Shown: positions 1 through 8,044 of the stretch, one piece after another
Layout of the letters: every line of letters starts with the position of its first letter
Numbering within the stretch: position 1 is the first letter of the stretch
Origin: a virus
Length of the DNA stretch: 25,870 nucleotides
Virus record (IMG/VR): IMGVR_UViG_3300020214_000105
Coordinates: 1-25,870 of that record
Direction: 5' to 3' (one strand)
Made by a program: the position numbers and the translations under genes
The notes under the pieces: generated by a model
The model's database searches: none
Told to the model about the DNA's origin: nothing
The model's input: only the letters and a program-made list of their open reading frames with translations

Positions 1-1010
1 CTGGCTGTATTACCAGCAGCGGTAATTGCTGAAAATCCGCTTTGTGCTAGAGGTCTGTTAACTGCACCAGCCGATAGAGCGCCGACGTTTGCGCTTCCTG
101 GAATTCCAACACCGGTTGCATTGCCAGCAAGGCCTGATCTAAATGCTTTACTCGCACCGGTAATTTTATTAACTGCACCAGCTGCTCTAATTGCTCTAGC
201 TCCAGTCAATAGGCCTCTTGCAGCTGAGAATGCTCCAAATGTTACCATGCCAAGCGCAACGTCAAAGACTAATGATTGTAAAAAGTCAACGCCTAATGCT
301 GTACGAATATCACCATCTGTAAGTTCTTGTCCGTACAGCGCTCTAGCAAAAGCATCGGGGCTTCCGGAGAACTCTCCGTCCAGGGCTTCGTACATTCCTT
401 CCCGGTATAATGCTGTGTATGTAGTATTTAATGCATCAAATACAGCTTTTGGATCAGCATTATTTTCGGCAGCAGTTTTATGAATTGCTCCAGCGAGTGC
501 CGCTAGTTTATCTTCGTCAGTTCCAAAGGTAAGTCCAAAGATTGAAGAACCTTCAACGCCTTTACGGAATTGAATAGCTAGGTAATTCATATCAAGACCC
601 TGGATTAAAATTTTAGTACCATCTTCGTCAAACCATACTGCAAAGTTTCCGTTTGGATCTTTTTGGCGATTTACACTGACTTCATAGTCAATTGTTCCAT
701 CTTTAAATTTTAAAGGCCTGGTATTAAGGTTTGCATCGGTGCTTAAAATGAATGGCTCTAGCTGATTAATGATTGAATCATATTCTGCTTTTTTAGCAGT
801 TGGATCGTTAATTATTGCTTTAATAGCTTTTAAACCAGGAGTATCTGTCTCTACCGGAGTTGCTAGAGATTTAGCTGCAGCCTTAACGATGGCCGTTTTT
901 GCGGCCATCGTTGCGGTCACCGTTGCGGCCGCAGTGTCGGCCGCAGTTTCGGAGACAAATGCCCTATTTTCAAGCATTAATGCGTATTTTGAAATGTCTA
1001 ATATTTTCAT
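1..1010 (-). CDS. Ala-rich probable virion protein (partial, C-terminus beyond the window)
   Basis: The minus-strand frame is open from the ATG at 1010-1008 to the left edge, so about 336 residues are visible and the stop is outside the window. The N-terminus (MKILDISKYALMLENRAF) is followed by a low-complexity Ala/Thr segment (about residues 20-45), then a soluble-looking region with a beta-rich stretch (YEVSVNRQKDPNGNFAVWF), and finally a Gly/Ala-rich hydrophobic part (DFLQSLVFDVALGMVTFGAF onward, about residues 245-336). I do not recognise a family. It lies last in a run of minus-strand genes, 16 bases after the stop of its neighbour, so a virion or ejected-protein role is inferred from context only. 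The Gly/Ala-rich region resembles membrane-active segments in phage-injected or toxin-like proteins, but that is a weak analogy. Confidence 0.8.
   Translation of the reverse strand, partial: MKILDISKYALMLENRAFVSETAADTAAATVTATMAAKTAIVKAAAKSLATPVETDTPGLKAIKAIINDPTAKKAEYDSIINQLEPFILSTDANLNTRPLKFKDGTIDYEVSVNRQKDPNGNFAVWFDEDGTKILIQGLDMNYLAIQFRKGVEGSSIFGLTFGTDEDKLAALAGAIHKTAAENNADPKAVFDALNTTYTALYREGMYEALDGEFSGSPDAFARALYGQELTDGDIRTALGVDFLQSLVFDVALGMVTFGAFSAARGLLTGARAIRAAGAVNKITGASKAFRSGLAGNATGVGIPGSANVGALSAGAVNRPLAQSGFSAITAAGNTA
885..912. repeat. Perfect 10-11 bp inverted repeat in the Ala-rich coding segment
   Basis: AACGATGGCC at 885-894 is exactly complementary to GGCCATCGTT at 903-912, and the flanking G/C at 895/902 adds an eleventh pair, leaving a 6-base loop. 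It sits in the first 40 codons of the minus-strand gene starting at 1010, in an unusually GC-rich patch that also contains GCGGCCGC. It could be a by-product of repeated Ala (GCC/GCG) codons or a translation-modulating mRNA hairpin. Confidence 0.6.
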
Positions 1011-1026
1011 TACGAATTAGATTTTG

Positions 1027-2022
1027 TTACTTTTTATGTGGATCGTTTTGCTCTGAGTAGGTCCATCCCTTGTTTACAAAGTAGTATTTAGGGCCAGCTA
1101 CATCTGTTATATCTGGTTTTGGCTTAACCTCAATTTTAGTTTCGTTGAATATTTTTTCAACGGCGGGTTTATCTAAACCATTTAGTTTGCACCATTTTGC
1201 AATATCAGTAATTAATTCATTAGTGATACTTTCCTTTAGGTTTCCGTCACTTGTTAATTTACCTAATCCTTCAGAAGTTCCGCCGCCATAAATTCCATCA
1301 ATTCCTGATGATTTTATTTTCGCAGCAGCAACGGAATCAGTTTTTTTATCAGCTCTTTTAAATTTACTAACTAGAGTTTGAGTCGCTTTAATTTCGACAA
1401 TTTTCTTTGAGTTTTTGCTAAACTTAACAGTATCTCCGCTATTTAATAATTTAGACTTTAGAAATGTGATAACGTCTGCATCAGCTTCAATCTTTTCAAC
1501 ATCTACGTATTCAGGATTAGCATTAGTTTTTTCTTCAGGCTTAATCACAATAAGTTCCGGATCCTTTTTAATCTCTTCAACATTTTTCTTGATTTCTTCA
1601 GCTGTTTTGTCACCAGCTTTCATTTGAGCGGCTGAGTTAGAATCAAATACTTCAAAATTTCCAATTTTAACTACTGGTGATACCTTAGTCTTATCAAATC
1701 CTTCTAATTTTTTAAAGATTATTGCCCCTTTAAGTAGATCTCTTGGTGTTAAAGCCCTAGAATCTCTTTCTTTTGTGACATGTATGAAAGCGATTAACGT
1801 CGCATCGTCTGCAAATTTTTTAAACTCTGGACGAGCAAGAGCTGATTCAATTGAAATTTGCGAAAGGCTTGCCTGTGGATCAAATTCCCTAAGCGTAAAC
1901 TTAAATGAGGCAACCTCCCCCAAATTTGGGTCAGCTTTGCCTTGTTTTATTTTGAAAGAATCCCTTGCTTCTGTAACAAACGATTCATTTACGAATTCAT
2001 CAAATGACTTAAATAGTTTCAT
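1027..2022 (-). CDS. Hypothetical protein with T4 internal-protein-like N-terminus
   Basis: The start is the ATG at 2022-2020, one base after the TGA of the upstream gene. The frame extends 30 bases further to a TTG, but that would run into the upstream gene and put ten residues before the conserved-looking N-terminus. The product (331 residues) begins MKLFKSFDEFVNES. This resembles the capsid-targeting peptide of T4 internal proteins (MKTYQEFIAE-type), which is cut after Glu by the prohead protease; here possible cut sites are FVNE and FVTE. The middle is charged and Lys/Glu-rich (about 140-190), and the C-terminal third is alpha/beta with no motif I recognise. No enzyme active site is visible. 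An internal head protein is a reasonable guess, but no homology was tested. Confidence 0.75.
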   Translation of the reverse strand: MKLFKSFDEFVNESFVTEARDSFKIKQGKADPNLGEVASFKFTLREFDPQASLSQISIESALARPEFKKFADDATLIAFIHVTKERDSRALTPRDLLKGAIIFKKLEGFDKTKVSPVVKIGNFEVFDSNSAAQMKAGDKTAEEIKKNVEEIKKDPELIVIKPEEKTNANPEYVDVEKIEADADVITFLKSKLLNSGDTVKFSKNSKKIVEIKATQTLVSKFKRADKKTDSVAAAKIKSSGIDGIYGGGTSEGLGKLTSDGNLKESITNELITDIAKWCKLNGLDKPAVEKIFNETKIEVKPKPDITDVAGPKYYFVNKGWTYSEQNDPHKK

Positions 2023-2023
2023 T

Positions 2024-4291
2024 TCAATTTTTAAAGTTTTTAAATTGTTCAAATGTCATGAACTGATTATTTTTATTTATTCGCACAGACTCATTCATTT
2101 TAGCCGTGTCAGTTTTCGCTTCAGGCAGGGCTTGAGTAACTTCGCTTGGCTCAAGTCCTTTGTCCCAAGCTTCCTGTACTTTTTGCACTAACCTCTTCAT
2201 TTCGTCATTTGACTTTATCTTTCCAGATTTTCTTAGGCTCTGTGCAACTTTTTCAAGATTAGATTCGTCTTTAATATTCATATACATCATTTTTGCATCA
2301 GCATCATAGACGTCAGAAAAATACATTTCAACAATTGGATCAGAATTTGTCATATCTGGCAAGGGATCAATATTTGCATCTAGTCCTAGATAGTTAAGAA
2401 CTTCTTTTTGTGTACCGATTAGTTTTTGATAATCAGTATCAGTTAATTCCTTTTCTCCAAACATATTATTCTCATCATAAAGCCCTGGATTTAACATATT
2501 TGAACCAGTTACAGCGTTTGTTGCATCTGAACCTAGTCCACAATCATCTTTACTCTCAGCTGCTTTATTCATTGCTTCATCAACTAATGCATTTAGCTCA
2601 GCTTTACCTGCAGCATTTAGACTAGATTCTTCAATTTGATATTCCTTTAGGATTTGTGCTTTAACTTTTTCTCTAGTTGCAGTGTCTTCTGACTCCTTTA
2701 ATACTTGAGTTGCTCCAAGAGCCGCAAGTTCTTCAGTTGAGTCAACTCCAGAAATAGCTTTTTTCCATTCTTCATAACATTTATGATTCATAATATATTT
2801 TGCTGTCTGCCTAATTACAAATAACAATAGACGACGGCCGATTTTTTCACGGTATGCAAAACGTTTACCTATCTTAGTTAAAGTCGTTAAATAGTCATCA
2901 AAGTGCCGTCCGTGCTTAATGAAATCTTTGGGATATTTAGAATATACTCTTAGCACAGTTGCCTCTCCTTCGCTTAGAGTTTTTAGTACAAGAGGATCCT
3001 CGGTTATTTCTTTAAATAATTTGCCAATGACCGCATCATCGCCGGCGTTAATTGCATTCTTTACCATAGCTGGATCAGTTACCCAACCGGCTGATCGAAG
3101 AACTCTGACTGCTTGCGGATTTGCTAATATTTTATCGGTTGCGGTAATTGCATCAGTAAATGACATTCTGGCAACAGCTGCATTTACATAAGCCTCTTGA
3201 GCAGCCTTAGGTGCTCCAGCTTCAACCATTTCTTTAAATGCTCGGCTATTAGTCGCTTTTGCAACTAGATCACCGTCGCCGGCTGCAAGTTTATTAAACT
3301 TATTTACTAGACCATCGATGTCTGCAGTAGGCACTCCTTTTGCGGCGGCAACTGCCTTTACGTCAGTCTTAGTCGAAGCCGAGAGTACATCATCTCCTGA
3401 TTTTAGTGCAATGACCGCTTCTTCTGAGCCTTTGACCGCTTTCATTAGCGGTACTTCAATATTTGTTTCAATGAATTTGACAAATTTATCTGCTTTAACT
3501 GTACCGAATGTTGCAATGCTAACAACCTTTCCAATTAATGAACCGACTGCTTTTAAAATAGTAACTAGACTGCCTTTTATAAATCCGATAAAACCGCTAA
3601 GACCGTTTGCTAAGGTTGACGCTTTGTCTACACCAGCTGCAGCTTTTAATTCAGAAGATGCAATTTTAATAGCGGCACTATCTGCTTTAAATACGGCTAT
3701 TCCAAGTTTATCTAAAATCTTTGCAAATGGAGTAAACATCAGCTTAAGACCCTTAAATAGGTAGTTTGCAGGAATAGCGGCAATGGCTGATAATATTGCC
3801 AAGAACCACATTCCTCTAATTCCATAAATTATCGCATTTAGTAGGTTTGCAACAACATCGATAGGAAAACCTACCCAACTACCAGGAACCAGACCGATAA
3901 TATCAAGAATTAAGTGAATGATTCCAATAACTGAACCGCCCTCAGTAAGTGCACTAATAAAGTTCTTAACTGAAGACCAAAGACTTTCATAAACGGCCAT
4001 TGCCTCGTTTACGGCCTTGCGATACGCTTCGCTAGAAATTAATCCAACTTCAGAGATGTTTGCAAAGAATAAAATATGCTGCGACTCGTTAATATCTTCA
4101 ATTTCATCAAATGATTCCAATAAAACTTGCTGATATTGATGAGAGGCTGCTGTTGCTTCTTGAAATGATAGCTGTATTGAATCTAAAGATTCCCAGATTG
4201 TTTGAGGGATTGCCTGTACTAAATCCAATAATGGCTTAGAAGAATTCTCATTAGTAAACCCGTAATCTTGTGCAGTTAGCACATATTTCAT
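2024..4291 (-). CDS. Large protein with hydrophobic core, candidate ejected or virion protein
   Basis: This is a 755-residue product. The first ~110 residues look helical and soluble. Residues ~118-180 are strongly hydrophobic (GGSVIGIIHLILDIIGLVPG, then an Ile/Ala-rich stretch to AAIPANYLF). The motif LDIIGLVPG...P.D..NLLNAIIYG resembles the pre-toxin or membrane-inserting segment found in polymorphic toxins and some phage-injected proteins. A second hydrophobic, Gly-rich segment lies at ~230-265. The remainder is Ala-rich helical, and the C-terminal ~150 residues are acidic. The last residues (FMTFEQFKNFKN) resemble the N-terminal targeting motif of the next gene. A late-promoter-like motif lies 20 bases upstream of the ATG. 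Function unknown; ejection protein, virion-packaged effector and tape-measure-like roles are all possible. Confidence 0.8.
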   Translation of the reverse strand: MKYVLTAQDYGFTNENSSKPLLDLVQAIPQTIWESLDSIQLSFQEATAASHQYQQVLLESFDEIEDINESQHILFFANISEVGLISSEAYRKAVNEAMAVYESLWSSVKNFISALTEGGSVIGIIHLILDIIGLVPGSWVGFPIDVVANLLNAIIYGIRGMWFLAILSAIAAIPANYLFKGLKLMFTPFAKILDKLGIAVFKADSAAIKIASSELKAAAGVDKASTLANGLSGFIGFIKGSLVTILKAVGSLIGKVVSIATFGTVKADKFVKFIETNIEVPLMKAVKGSEEAVIALKSGDDVLSASTKTDVKAVAAAKGVPTADIDGLVNKFNKLAAGDGDLVAKATNSRAFKEMVEAGAPKAAQEAYVNAAVARMSFTDAITATDKILANPQAVRVLRSAGWVTDPAMVKNAINAGDDAVIGKLFKEITEDPLVLKTLSEGEATVLRVYSKYPKDFIKHGRHFDDYLTTLTKIGKRFAYREKIGRRLLLFVIRQTAKYIMNHKCYEEWKKAISGVDSTEELAALGATQVLKESEDTATREKVKAQILKEYQIEESSLNAAGKAELNALVDEAMNKAAESKDDCGLGSDATNAVTGSNMLNPGLYDENNMFGEKELTDTDYQKLIGTQKEVLNYLGLDANIDPLPDMTNSDPIVEMYFSDVYDADAKMMYMNIKDESNLEKVAQSLRKSGKIKSNDEMKRLVQKVQEAWDKGLEPSEVTQALPEAKTDTAKMNESVRINKNNQFMTFEQFKNFKN

Positions 4292-4310
4292 GAATAAAAA
4301 CCATTTTTAG

Positions 4311-4342
4311 TTATTTATTCATTAGCCTTTCCTTTATTTATT
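4311..4342 (-). promoter_or_regulatory. Candidate late promoter (two ATAAATAA cores)
   Basis: On the minus strand GAATAAATAA spans 4320-4311, 19 bases before the ATG at 4291. A second copy, AATAAATAA, lies at 4342-4334 inside the end of the glycosyltransferase-like gene. Both match the T4 late core TATAAATA except at the first position, and the spacing matches the other copies in the window. Confidence 0.45.
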
Positions 4343-5358
4343 AGTTGCTCGACCTGATATGAATATATTGACAAATAGTCAGCTGGCGAGGCTTCTGCTA
4401 AGTATGTAAGCTGTTCAATTGCCTGCTCTACATTAATAAAGCTCATTGCCGGATGCAAAGTTTTGTCATTATATGAAATAGTTACTGTCCCAAACATAGC
4501 AGCTTCATATGCTCTAGCTGGCAAAAAACCGCTTTCGATATACAAATCCTTACTGATATTAATACTTGCTAGAGAATTTGCAAATGAGTTCCAAATCTCT
4601 AGTCGATTTGCTCGGTTAATGTGATTATAGACGCTAATTCCATCAACTGGCTTGCCAGCATGTGTTACTAAAAATTGACTTCCATCAAACATCGAATGAC
4701 CATCAAGTGCAGCTAATAGGTCATAGATGATTGGATTCTTAGCATGGCCTGCTTTATAATTCTTAAAATCTAGATTGCCATAATATAATACGTCAGTACT
4801 TCTCTTTGTTTTAAGAATTTTTTCAGAGTTAATCGCTAAACAGTCATACGCGAATCTTTTACCTATTCCAGGCATGTTAACCGATGGAATTCTTCTGGTA
4901 AATGAATACGGTTTTAAATTAACAAACGATTCTGGTAGAGACAAGTCTGTGTCAAGTACATGTACTGGAACCTGCATTGCAACGGCAACCTTTATCAAAT
5001 CTTCAAACTCTCTAGCATCAAATAGGCCTTTTGTTAATGTTGATAAATTTCTAAATCTAGCCTTTAAATATATCGCATTATATTCACGAGCCATAATTCG
5101 ATCAAGTGTCTCTTGAAAAGTAATATCATACTGGTCAATAAGTTCGCTAAAGTATTTGATATTTAACTGGCCAATCTCTCCATCTGGAAAAATCACAATA
5201 TCATTGGCAGTCGGTAAATATGAATAGAAGTCAATCTTACAATCGCCTTCAATATCTCTAATTGCGTCCAGTAAACCAATTTGATAAAATGAATGGCCTG
5301 GCACATCTTCAGTAAATATTCCAAGTTTACCAAAGTAGGCGTACAGGATTTTCTTCAT
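4315..5358 (-). CDS. Glycosyltransferase-like protein
   Basis: I choose the ATG at 5358 (MKKILYAYFGKLGIF), four bases after the upstream methyltransferase stop; the frame is open upstream, but an earlier ATG at 5418 would overlap that gene by 56 bases. The product is about 347 residues. The N-terminal half has alternating beta/alpha character with VHVLDTD. The C-terminal half contains LYIESGFLPARAYEAAMFGT followed by a short strand and a conserved-looking D, as in the C-terminal nucleotide-sugar-binding half of GT-B (CgeB/GT4-like) glycosyltransferases, where an E near a Gly-rich turn contacts the donor. Pairing with an FkbM methyltransferase suggests glycan synthesis or decoration of a virion protein, DNA or host surface. 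Donor and acceptor are unknown. Family assignment is from sequence pattern only. Confidence 0.6.
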   Translation of the reverse strand: MKKILYAYFGKLGIFTEDVPGHSFYQIGLLDAIRDIEGDCKIDFYSYLPTANDIVIFPDGEIGQLNIKYFSELIDQYDITFQETLDRIMAREYNAIYLKARFRNLSTLTKGLFDAREFEDLIKVAVAMQVPVHVLDTDLSLPESFVNLKPYSFTRRIPSVNMPGIGKRFAYDCLAINSEKILKTKRSTDVLYYGNLDFKNYKAGHAKNPIIYDLLAALDGHSMFDGSQFLVTHAGKPVDGISVYNHINRANRLEIWNSFANSLASINISKDLYIESGFLPARAYEAAMFGTVTISYNDKTLHPAMSFINVEQAIEQLTYLAEASPADYLSIYSYQVEQLINKGKANE

Positions 5359-5362
5359 TAGA

Positions 5363-6166
5363 TTAGATATTTTTAAAGCCAGCAAAGTGGGTAATAAAGT
5401 GCTTACCTGATGCGGCATTTTTGTTTACAAATACTCTATCGAAATTTGCATTGAATATTTCCATCATTTCTGCAAATTTGTTTTCTCGGTCTTGGCCAGT
5501 TAACCAAGAATAATGAAAATGATATTCGATAATGGCTAGTCTAATATTAGACCAATCGGTTATAGCCTTGACCATATCATATTCCATGCCCTCAATATCC
5601 ATTTTGATTGCAGTTACTCCCTTTAGCGCATCATTAATGTTAATAGCTTCTACGGTAGTTGTTGCTCTACCCTTTATTGGATGAACTGAGTGCTTTCCAG
5701 AATCTTGTGATAAAAAGAAGTCAACTGATTTTTGATCATCATGCACCAGCGCCTTTTCAATAATTTTACAACGATCATCTACTCCATTTAGCTTTATATT
5801 TCGCTGTGCAAAATCGACATTATTATGAAATGGCTCATAGCTATAAACCATCTTTACCTTTGGAAATTGGGTTAATAATCTAGTTGCAAAGATCCCAATA
5901 TGTCCGCCGGCGTCCAGCCAAACATCTTCTTGGTTAAGATCGTTTAGTGTTAATATTGACCCGTCTTCTGAAAAGTTAGAAGTAAAAAGAGGCTTGAAGT
6001 ATTCTCCGCCAGTTGGTTTAATTGAAATATTCTGAGAAACATTAAATTTAATTTCGTCTTCGGAACGAACTACAAATTCATACTCATGGTATTTAGTTTT
6101 CTTCTTAAATGTTCGTAAATCACCTGAAGCTAAAGCTTCTTCGTATGAAGACAAAACATTTGACAT
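5363..6166 (-). CDS. FkbM family SAM-dependent methyltransferase
   Basis: A 267-residue protein with the class I methyltransferase signature: motif I VWLDAGGHIGIF at ~82-93 (SAM-binding glycine loop), an acidic strand end YSYEPF at ~109-113 for the ribose contact, and the FkbM hallmark IKMDIEGMEY at ~187-196, followed by IIEYHFHY. FkbM enzymes usually O-methylate sugars or polyketides. It is transcribed just upstream of a glycosyltransferase-like gene (4-base gap), so the two probably modify the same glycan. The leader contains a TATAAT-type box (minus strand, near 6194-6199) not shared with most structural genes here, so the pair may be expressed under a different promoter. Full length for the family; no damage seen. 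Confidence 0.88.
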   Translation of the reverse strand: MSNVLSSYEEALASGDLRTFKKKTKYHEYEFVVRSEDEIKFNVSQNISIKPTGGEYFKPLFTSNFSEDGSILTLNDLNQEDVWLDAGGHIGIFATRLLTQFPKVKMVYSYEPFHNNVDFAQRNIKLNGVDDRCKIIEKALVHDDQKSVDFFLSQDSGKHSVHPIKGRATTTVEAININDALKGVTAIKMDIEGMEYDMVKAITDWSNIRLAIIEYHFHYSWLTGQDRENKFAEMMEIFNANFDRVFVNKNAASGKHFITHFAGFKNI

Positions 6167-6188
6167 GGGTTATCAGCGATATAATTTA

Positions 6189-6200
6189 AGCTATTATACT
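6189..6200 (-). promoter_or_regulatory. Candidate TATAAT-type promoter upstream of the methyltransferase
   Basis: The minus strand reads AGTATAATAGCT (6200-6189), 23 bases before the ATG at 6166. The same 12 bases occur upstream of the tmRNA (22425-22436, plus strand). TATAAT matches the sigma-70 -10 consensus; I see no convincing -35 hexamer 16-18 bases upstream. Confidence 0.4.
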
Positions 6201-6229
6201 ACTAACCTGCCAATCCGGTTCATTTCTGG

Positions 6230-6472
6230 TTAAAAATCTTTTAGTACCAGGTGCTTTAGTTTTGAATTAAACTTAATTTGATCAGCTGACTTTTTAACAA
6301 AAGAAAACGGTACTTCCTTGGAGGTACCGTCATCTGTTAATATTAAATATGTATTCTGGTTAACTGCTATGATTTGTCCAAAGGCTCCGTTCTTTAATTT
6401 TACTCTAGTTCCAACATTAAATTTTTTACCAGTTAAAATTAAAAATTCTTCAGATTCTCTTAGGCCTTTTTT
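6230..6472 (-). CDS. Start-less -1 frame extension (SH3/KOW-like), probably fused by frameshift
   Basis: On the minus strand this frame is open from just after a TAA at 6475-6473 to the TAA at 6232-6230. It has no ATG, GTG or TTG near its beginning. From codon GGC (6466-6464) it encodes 78 residues (GLRESEEFLILTGKK ... HLVLKDF). The central part, KFNVGTRVKLKNGAFGQIIA followed by a strand ending in LTDDG, looks like a small beta-barrel of the SH3/KOW type. It begins exactly at the poly-A end of the 512-residue gene, in its -1 frame, so it is best read as a C-terminal extension made by ribosomal (or transcriptional) slippage, giving a product of about 589 residues. An assembly or sequencing error in the A8 run, or a natural frameshift mutation, would look the same. 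Confidence 0.6.
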   Translation of the reverse strand, partial: KKGLRESEEFLILTGKKFNVGTRVKLKNGAFGQIIAVNQNTYLILTDDGTSKEVPFSFVKKSADQIKFNSKLKHLVLKDF

Positions 6473-7998
6473 TTAGACCGGTCGAGCGTAATATATTGGC
6501 TTTTTAGTGAATTTATATTCTTTTCTAAAGCGTGCTTTAATTCGTTTAATTTGTCAGCATATTCTCCTGCCATATCGGAACCAGCTAATGCTTCGTCGAT
6601 TGAACTAATTGATTTTTCTAGTTTTTCAATATTCTTTTCGATAGAGGCTTTTTCAGAATCTACATTTTTATTGAATTCTGCATTTTCTTCAAGTTGAATC
6701 GAGTATAGTTCAGTAACATCATAATGAAATTTCTCCATTACATAGTTATGAAAGCTTGAACCTTCCATCTTCTTAATGTTTCGGGTTTGTCCAAGTTTTT
6801 CAAATACAAAGATTGATTCGTTTACTGTGAATACGTATGCGTCATTTCCAAGTCTTTCGTTAACTAGTCTTTTTGCAAAATTTAGGTGGGCGATATTTTC
6901 TAAAGAGGAAAGAAGTTTTGTGACATTAGTACGAGTTTCTACTGATTCCATTAAAAAGATTTCAGATACATTTGCTAAACTAGCGTCTTCAATTACTTTT
7001 TCGTTTACTGTAAACTGTAAATTATTCTCATGAAGTTCAAATCCAATAGTCATTGTCTTTAACTTAGCAGAGTATGTGTTTCCCTTGTGAGAAAAACCGA
7101 GAGCATTAACTGCTTCATATAATTCAAAAAAGTCAGGATAATCTTCTAAAACTTTTCTTGATTCAATTTGAGTAGGCGGTTCTTCACTAGATAATTTGAC
7201 AAAGCTATTATCAATAACTGTCATTACCTCGTTATCAGAAATAGCTAGGTATGGTAGAACTACTGAATTTACTTGAGCATCACCATTACCTATACCAATA
7301 TTAAATGTTCCAGCTAAGCGGGCTTCAACCATGCTTAGTGTATTAATTAAACGATTAACGATAGGCATATTGACTTTTCCACGAAGCTTCATCTTTAATG
7401 AGTCAGAAGAAATTGTATTTTCTAATAAGCACTCTTCTAGAACTGAACATGCTTCTTTGTAAATAATTGGGCTAGCTTGACGCATTTCATACACAGCATT
7501 CATAATCTCGAATTTAGAACGGTTTGCTTCAAGATGAGAATTTACTTGAGTAAGTACTTCAGCAACGGCCAAATCGTACGAATATTTAGTTAGGCCTGAG
7601 ATAAAATGAGAAATCATTCTAAATTCAGGCTGAGTAGATAAGCCGCTTTCTAGAACAACCAGCGTATGCTTAAATACTGGATCATTTGACAAAGCACTCT
7701 CTTTTAGCGTCTTAATTTTTGTCGCTAGATCAGCTGAGGCTGACATGTCCTTTAATTTTTTAGCTGGGGTATTAGCGAGTCTTTTGAATTTAGTAACAAC
7801 TCTTTTTAAAGATTTGTTTGATGTTGATTCAGCTAGCTGAGTTAATGTATTCAGAGCGTTTTCGAATACCTCCGCTGGAGATACTCCCAATAAAATTGAG
7901 TTATTAATTGACTCTACTACCATTTTTGTGGTAATTGCATCTTTAACACCCGTATTAGAGTTAAGCTCGGTTACTAGTTCTTGGATAAGGCCGTTCAT
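6460..7998 (-). CDS. Hypothetical virion-type protein with coiled-coil C-terminus (frameshift donor)
   Basis: A 512-residue protein, mostly helical, rich in Ser/Asn/Glu and free of Cys-rich or catalytic motifs. Residues ~1-240 are helical repeats; ~240-430 are mixed alpha/beta. Residues ~440-505 form a clear coiled coil (ASIEKNIEKLEKSISSIDEA, then KLNELKHALEKNINSLKSQ), ending LDRSKKKA. The start is supported by an AAGGA sequence about 9 bases upstream and by two late-promoter-like cores (8019-8027, 8045-8053). The final codons are a slippery poly-A run leading into a -1 frame extension, so two products (512 and ~589 residues) are possible. I do not recognise the family. Context in the structural cluster suggests a virion component. 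Confidence 0.85.
   Translation of the reverse strand: MNGLIQELVTELNSNTGVKDAITTKMVVESINNSILLGVSPAEVFENALNTLTQLAESTSNKSLKRVVTKFKRLANTPAKKLKDMSASADLATKIKTLKESALSNDPVFKHTLVVLESGLSTQPEFRMISHFISGLTKYSYDLAVAEVLTQVNSHLEANRSKFEIMNAVYEMRQASPIIYKEACSVLEECLLENTISSDSLKMKLRGKVNMPIVNRLINTLSMVEARLAGTFNIGIGNGDAQVNSVVLPYLAISDNEVMTVIDNSFVKLSSEEPPTQIESRKVLEDYPDFFELYEAVNALGFSHKGNTYSAKLKTMTIGFELHENNLQFTVNEKVIEDASLANVSEIFLMESVETRTNVTKLLSSLENIAHLNFAKRLVNERLGNDAYVFTVNESIFVFEKLGQTRNIKKMEGSSFHNYVMEKFHYDVTELYSIQLEENAEFNKNVDSEKASIEKNIEKLEKSISSIDEALAGSDMAGEYADKLNELKHALEKNINSLKSQYITLDRSKKKA
6466..6472 (-). promoter_or_regulatory. Candidate -1 frameshift slippery heptamer A_AAA_AAG
   Basis: Minus strand, in the frame of the 512-residue gene: TCT AAA AAA AAG GCC TAA (6477-6460). 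The heptamer A_AAA_AAG is the slippery sequence used in Escherichia coli dnaX and is positioned two codons before the zero-frame stop. A perfect 7-bp inverted repeat (ACGGTAC...GTACCGT, within about 6308-6331) lies ~135 bases downstream, too far to be a standard stimulator. No obvious upstream Shine-Dalgarno stimulator is seen. Confidence 0.5.
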
Positions 7999-8018
7999 TA
8001 ATAGTCCTTCTTTTTTTG

Positions 8019-8027
8019 TTATTTATC
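8019..8027 (-). promoter_or_regulatory. Candidate late promoter core GATAAATAA
   Basis: Minus strand GATAAATAA, 20 bases before the ATG at 7998, in the gap between two structural genes. It is followed by an A-rich leader with AAGGA as ribosome binding site. Exact copy of the motif seen before the genes starting at 12381, 15520, 22349 and 25743. Confidence 0.55.
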
Positions 8028-8044
8028 TGTCGACTGGCTATGTT

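Noticed and set aside
2023-2052. TTG start ten codons upstream for the gene ending at 1027
   Set aside because: It would overlap the upstream gene by 29 bases and add residues before the MKLFKSFDEF start; the ATG immediately after the upstream stop is more natural.
6308-6331. Inverted repeat ACGGTAC/GTACCGT as the frameshift stimulator
   Set aside because: It lies about 135 bases downstream of the slippery site, while stimulatory structures normally start 5-9 bases after it.
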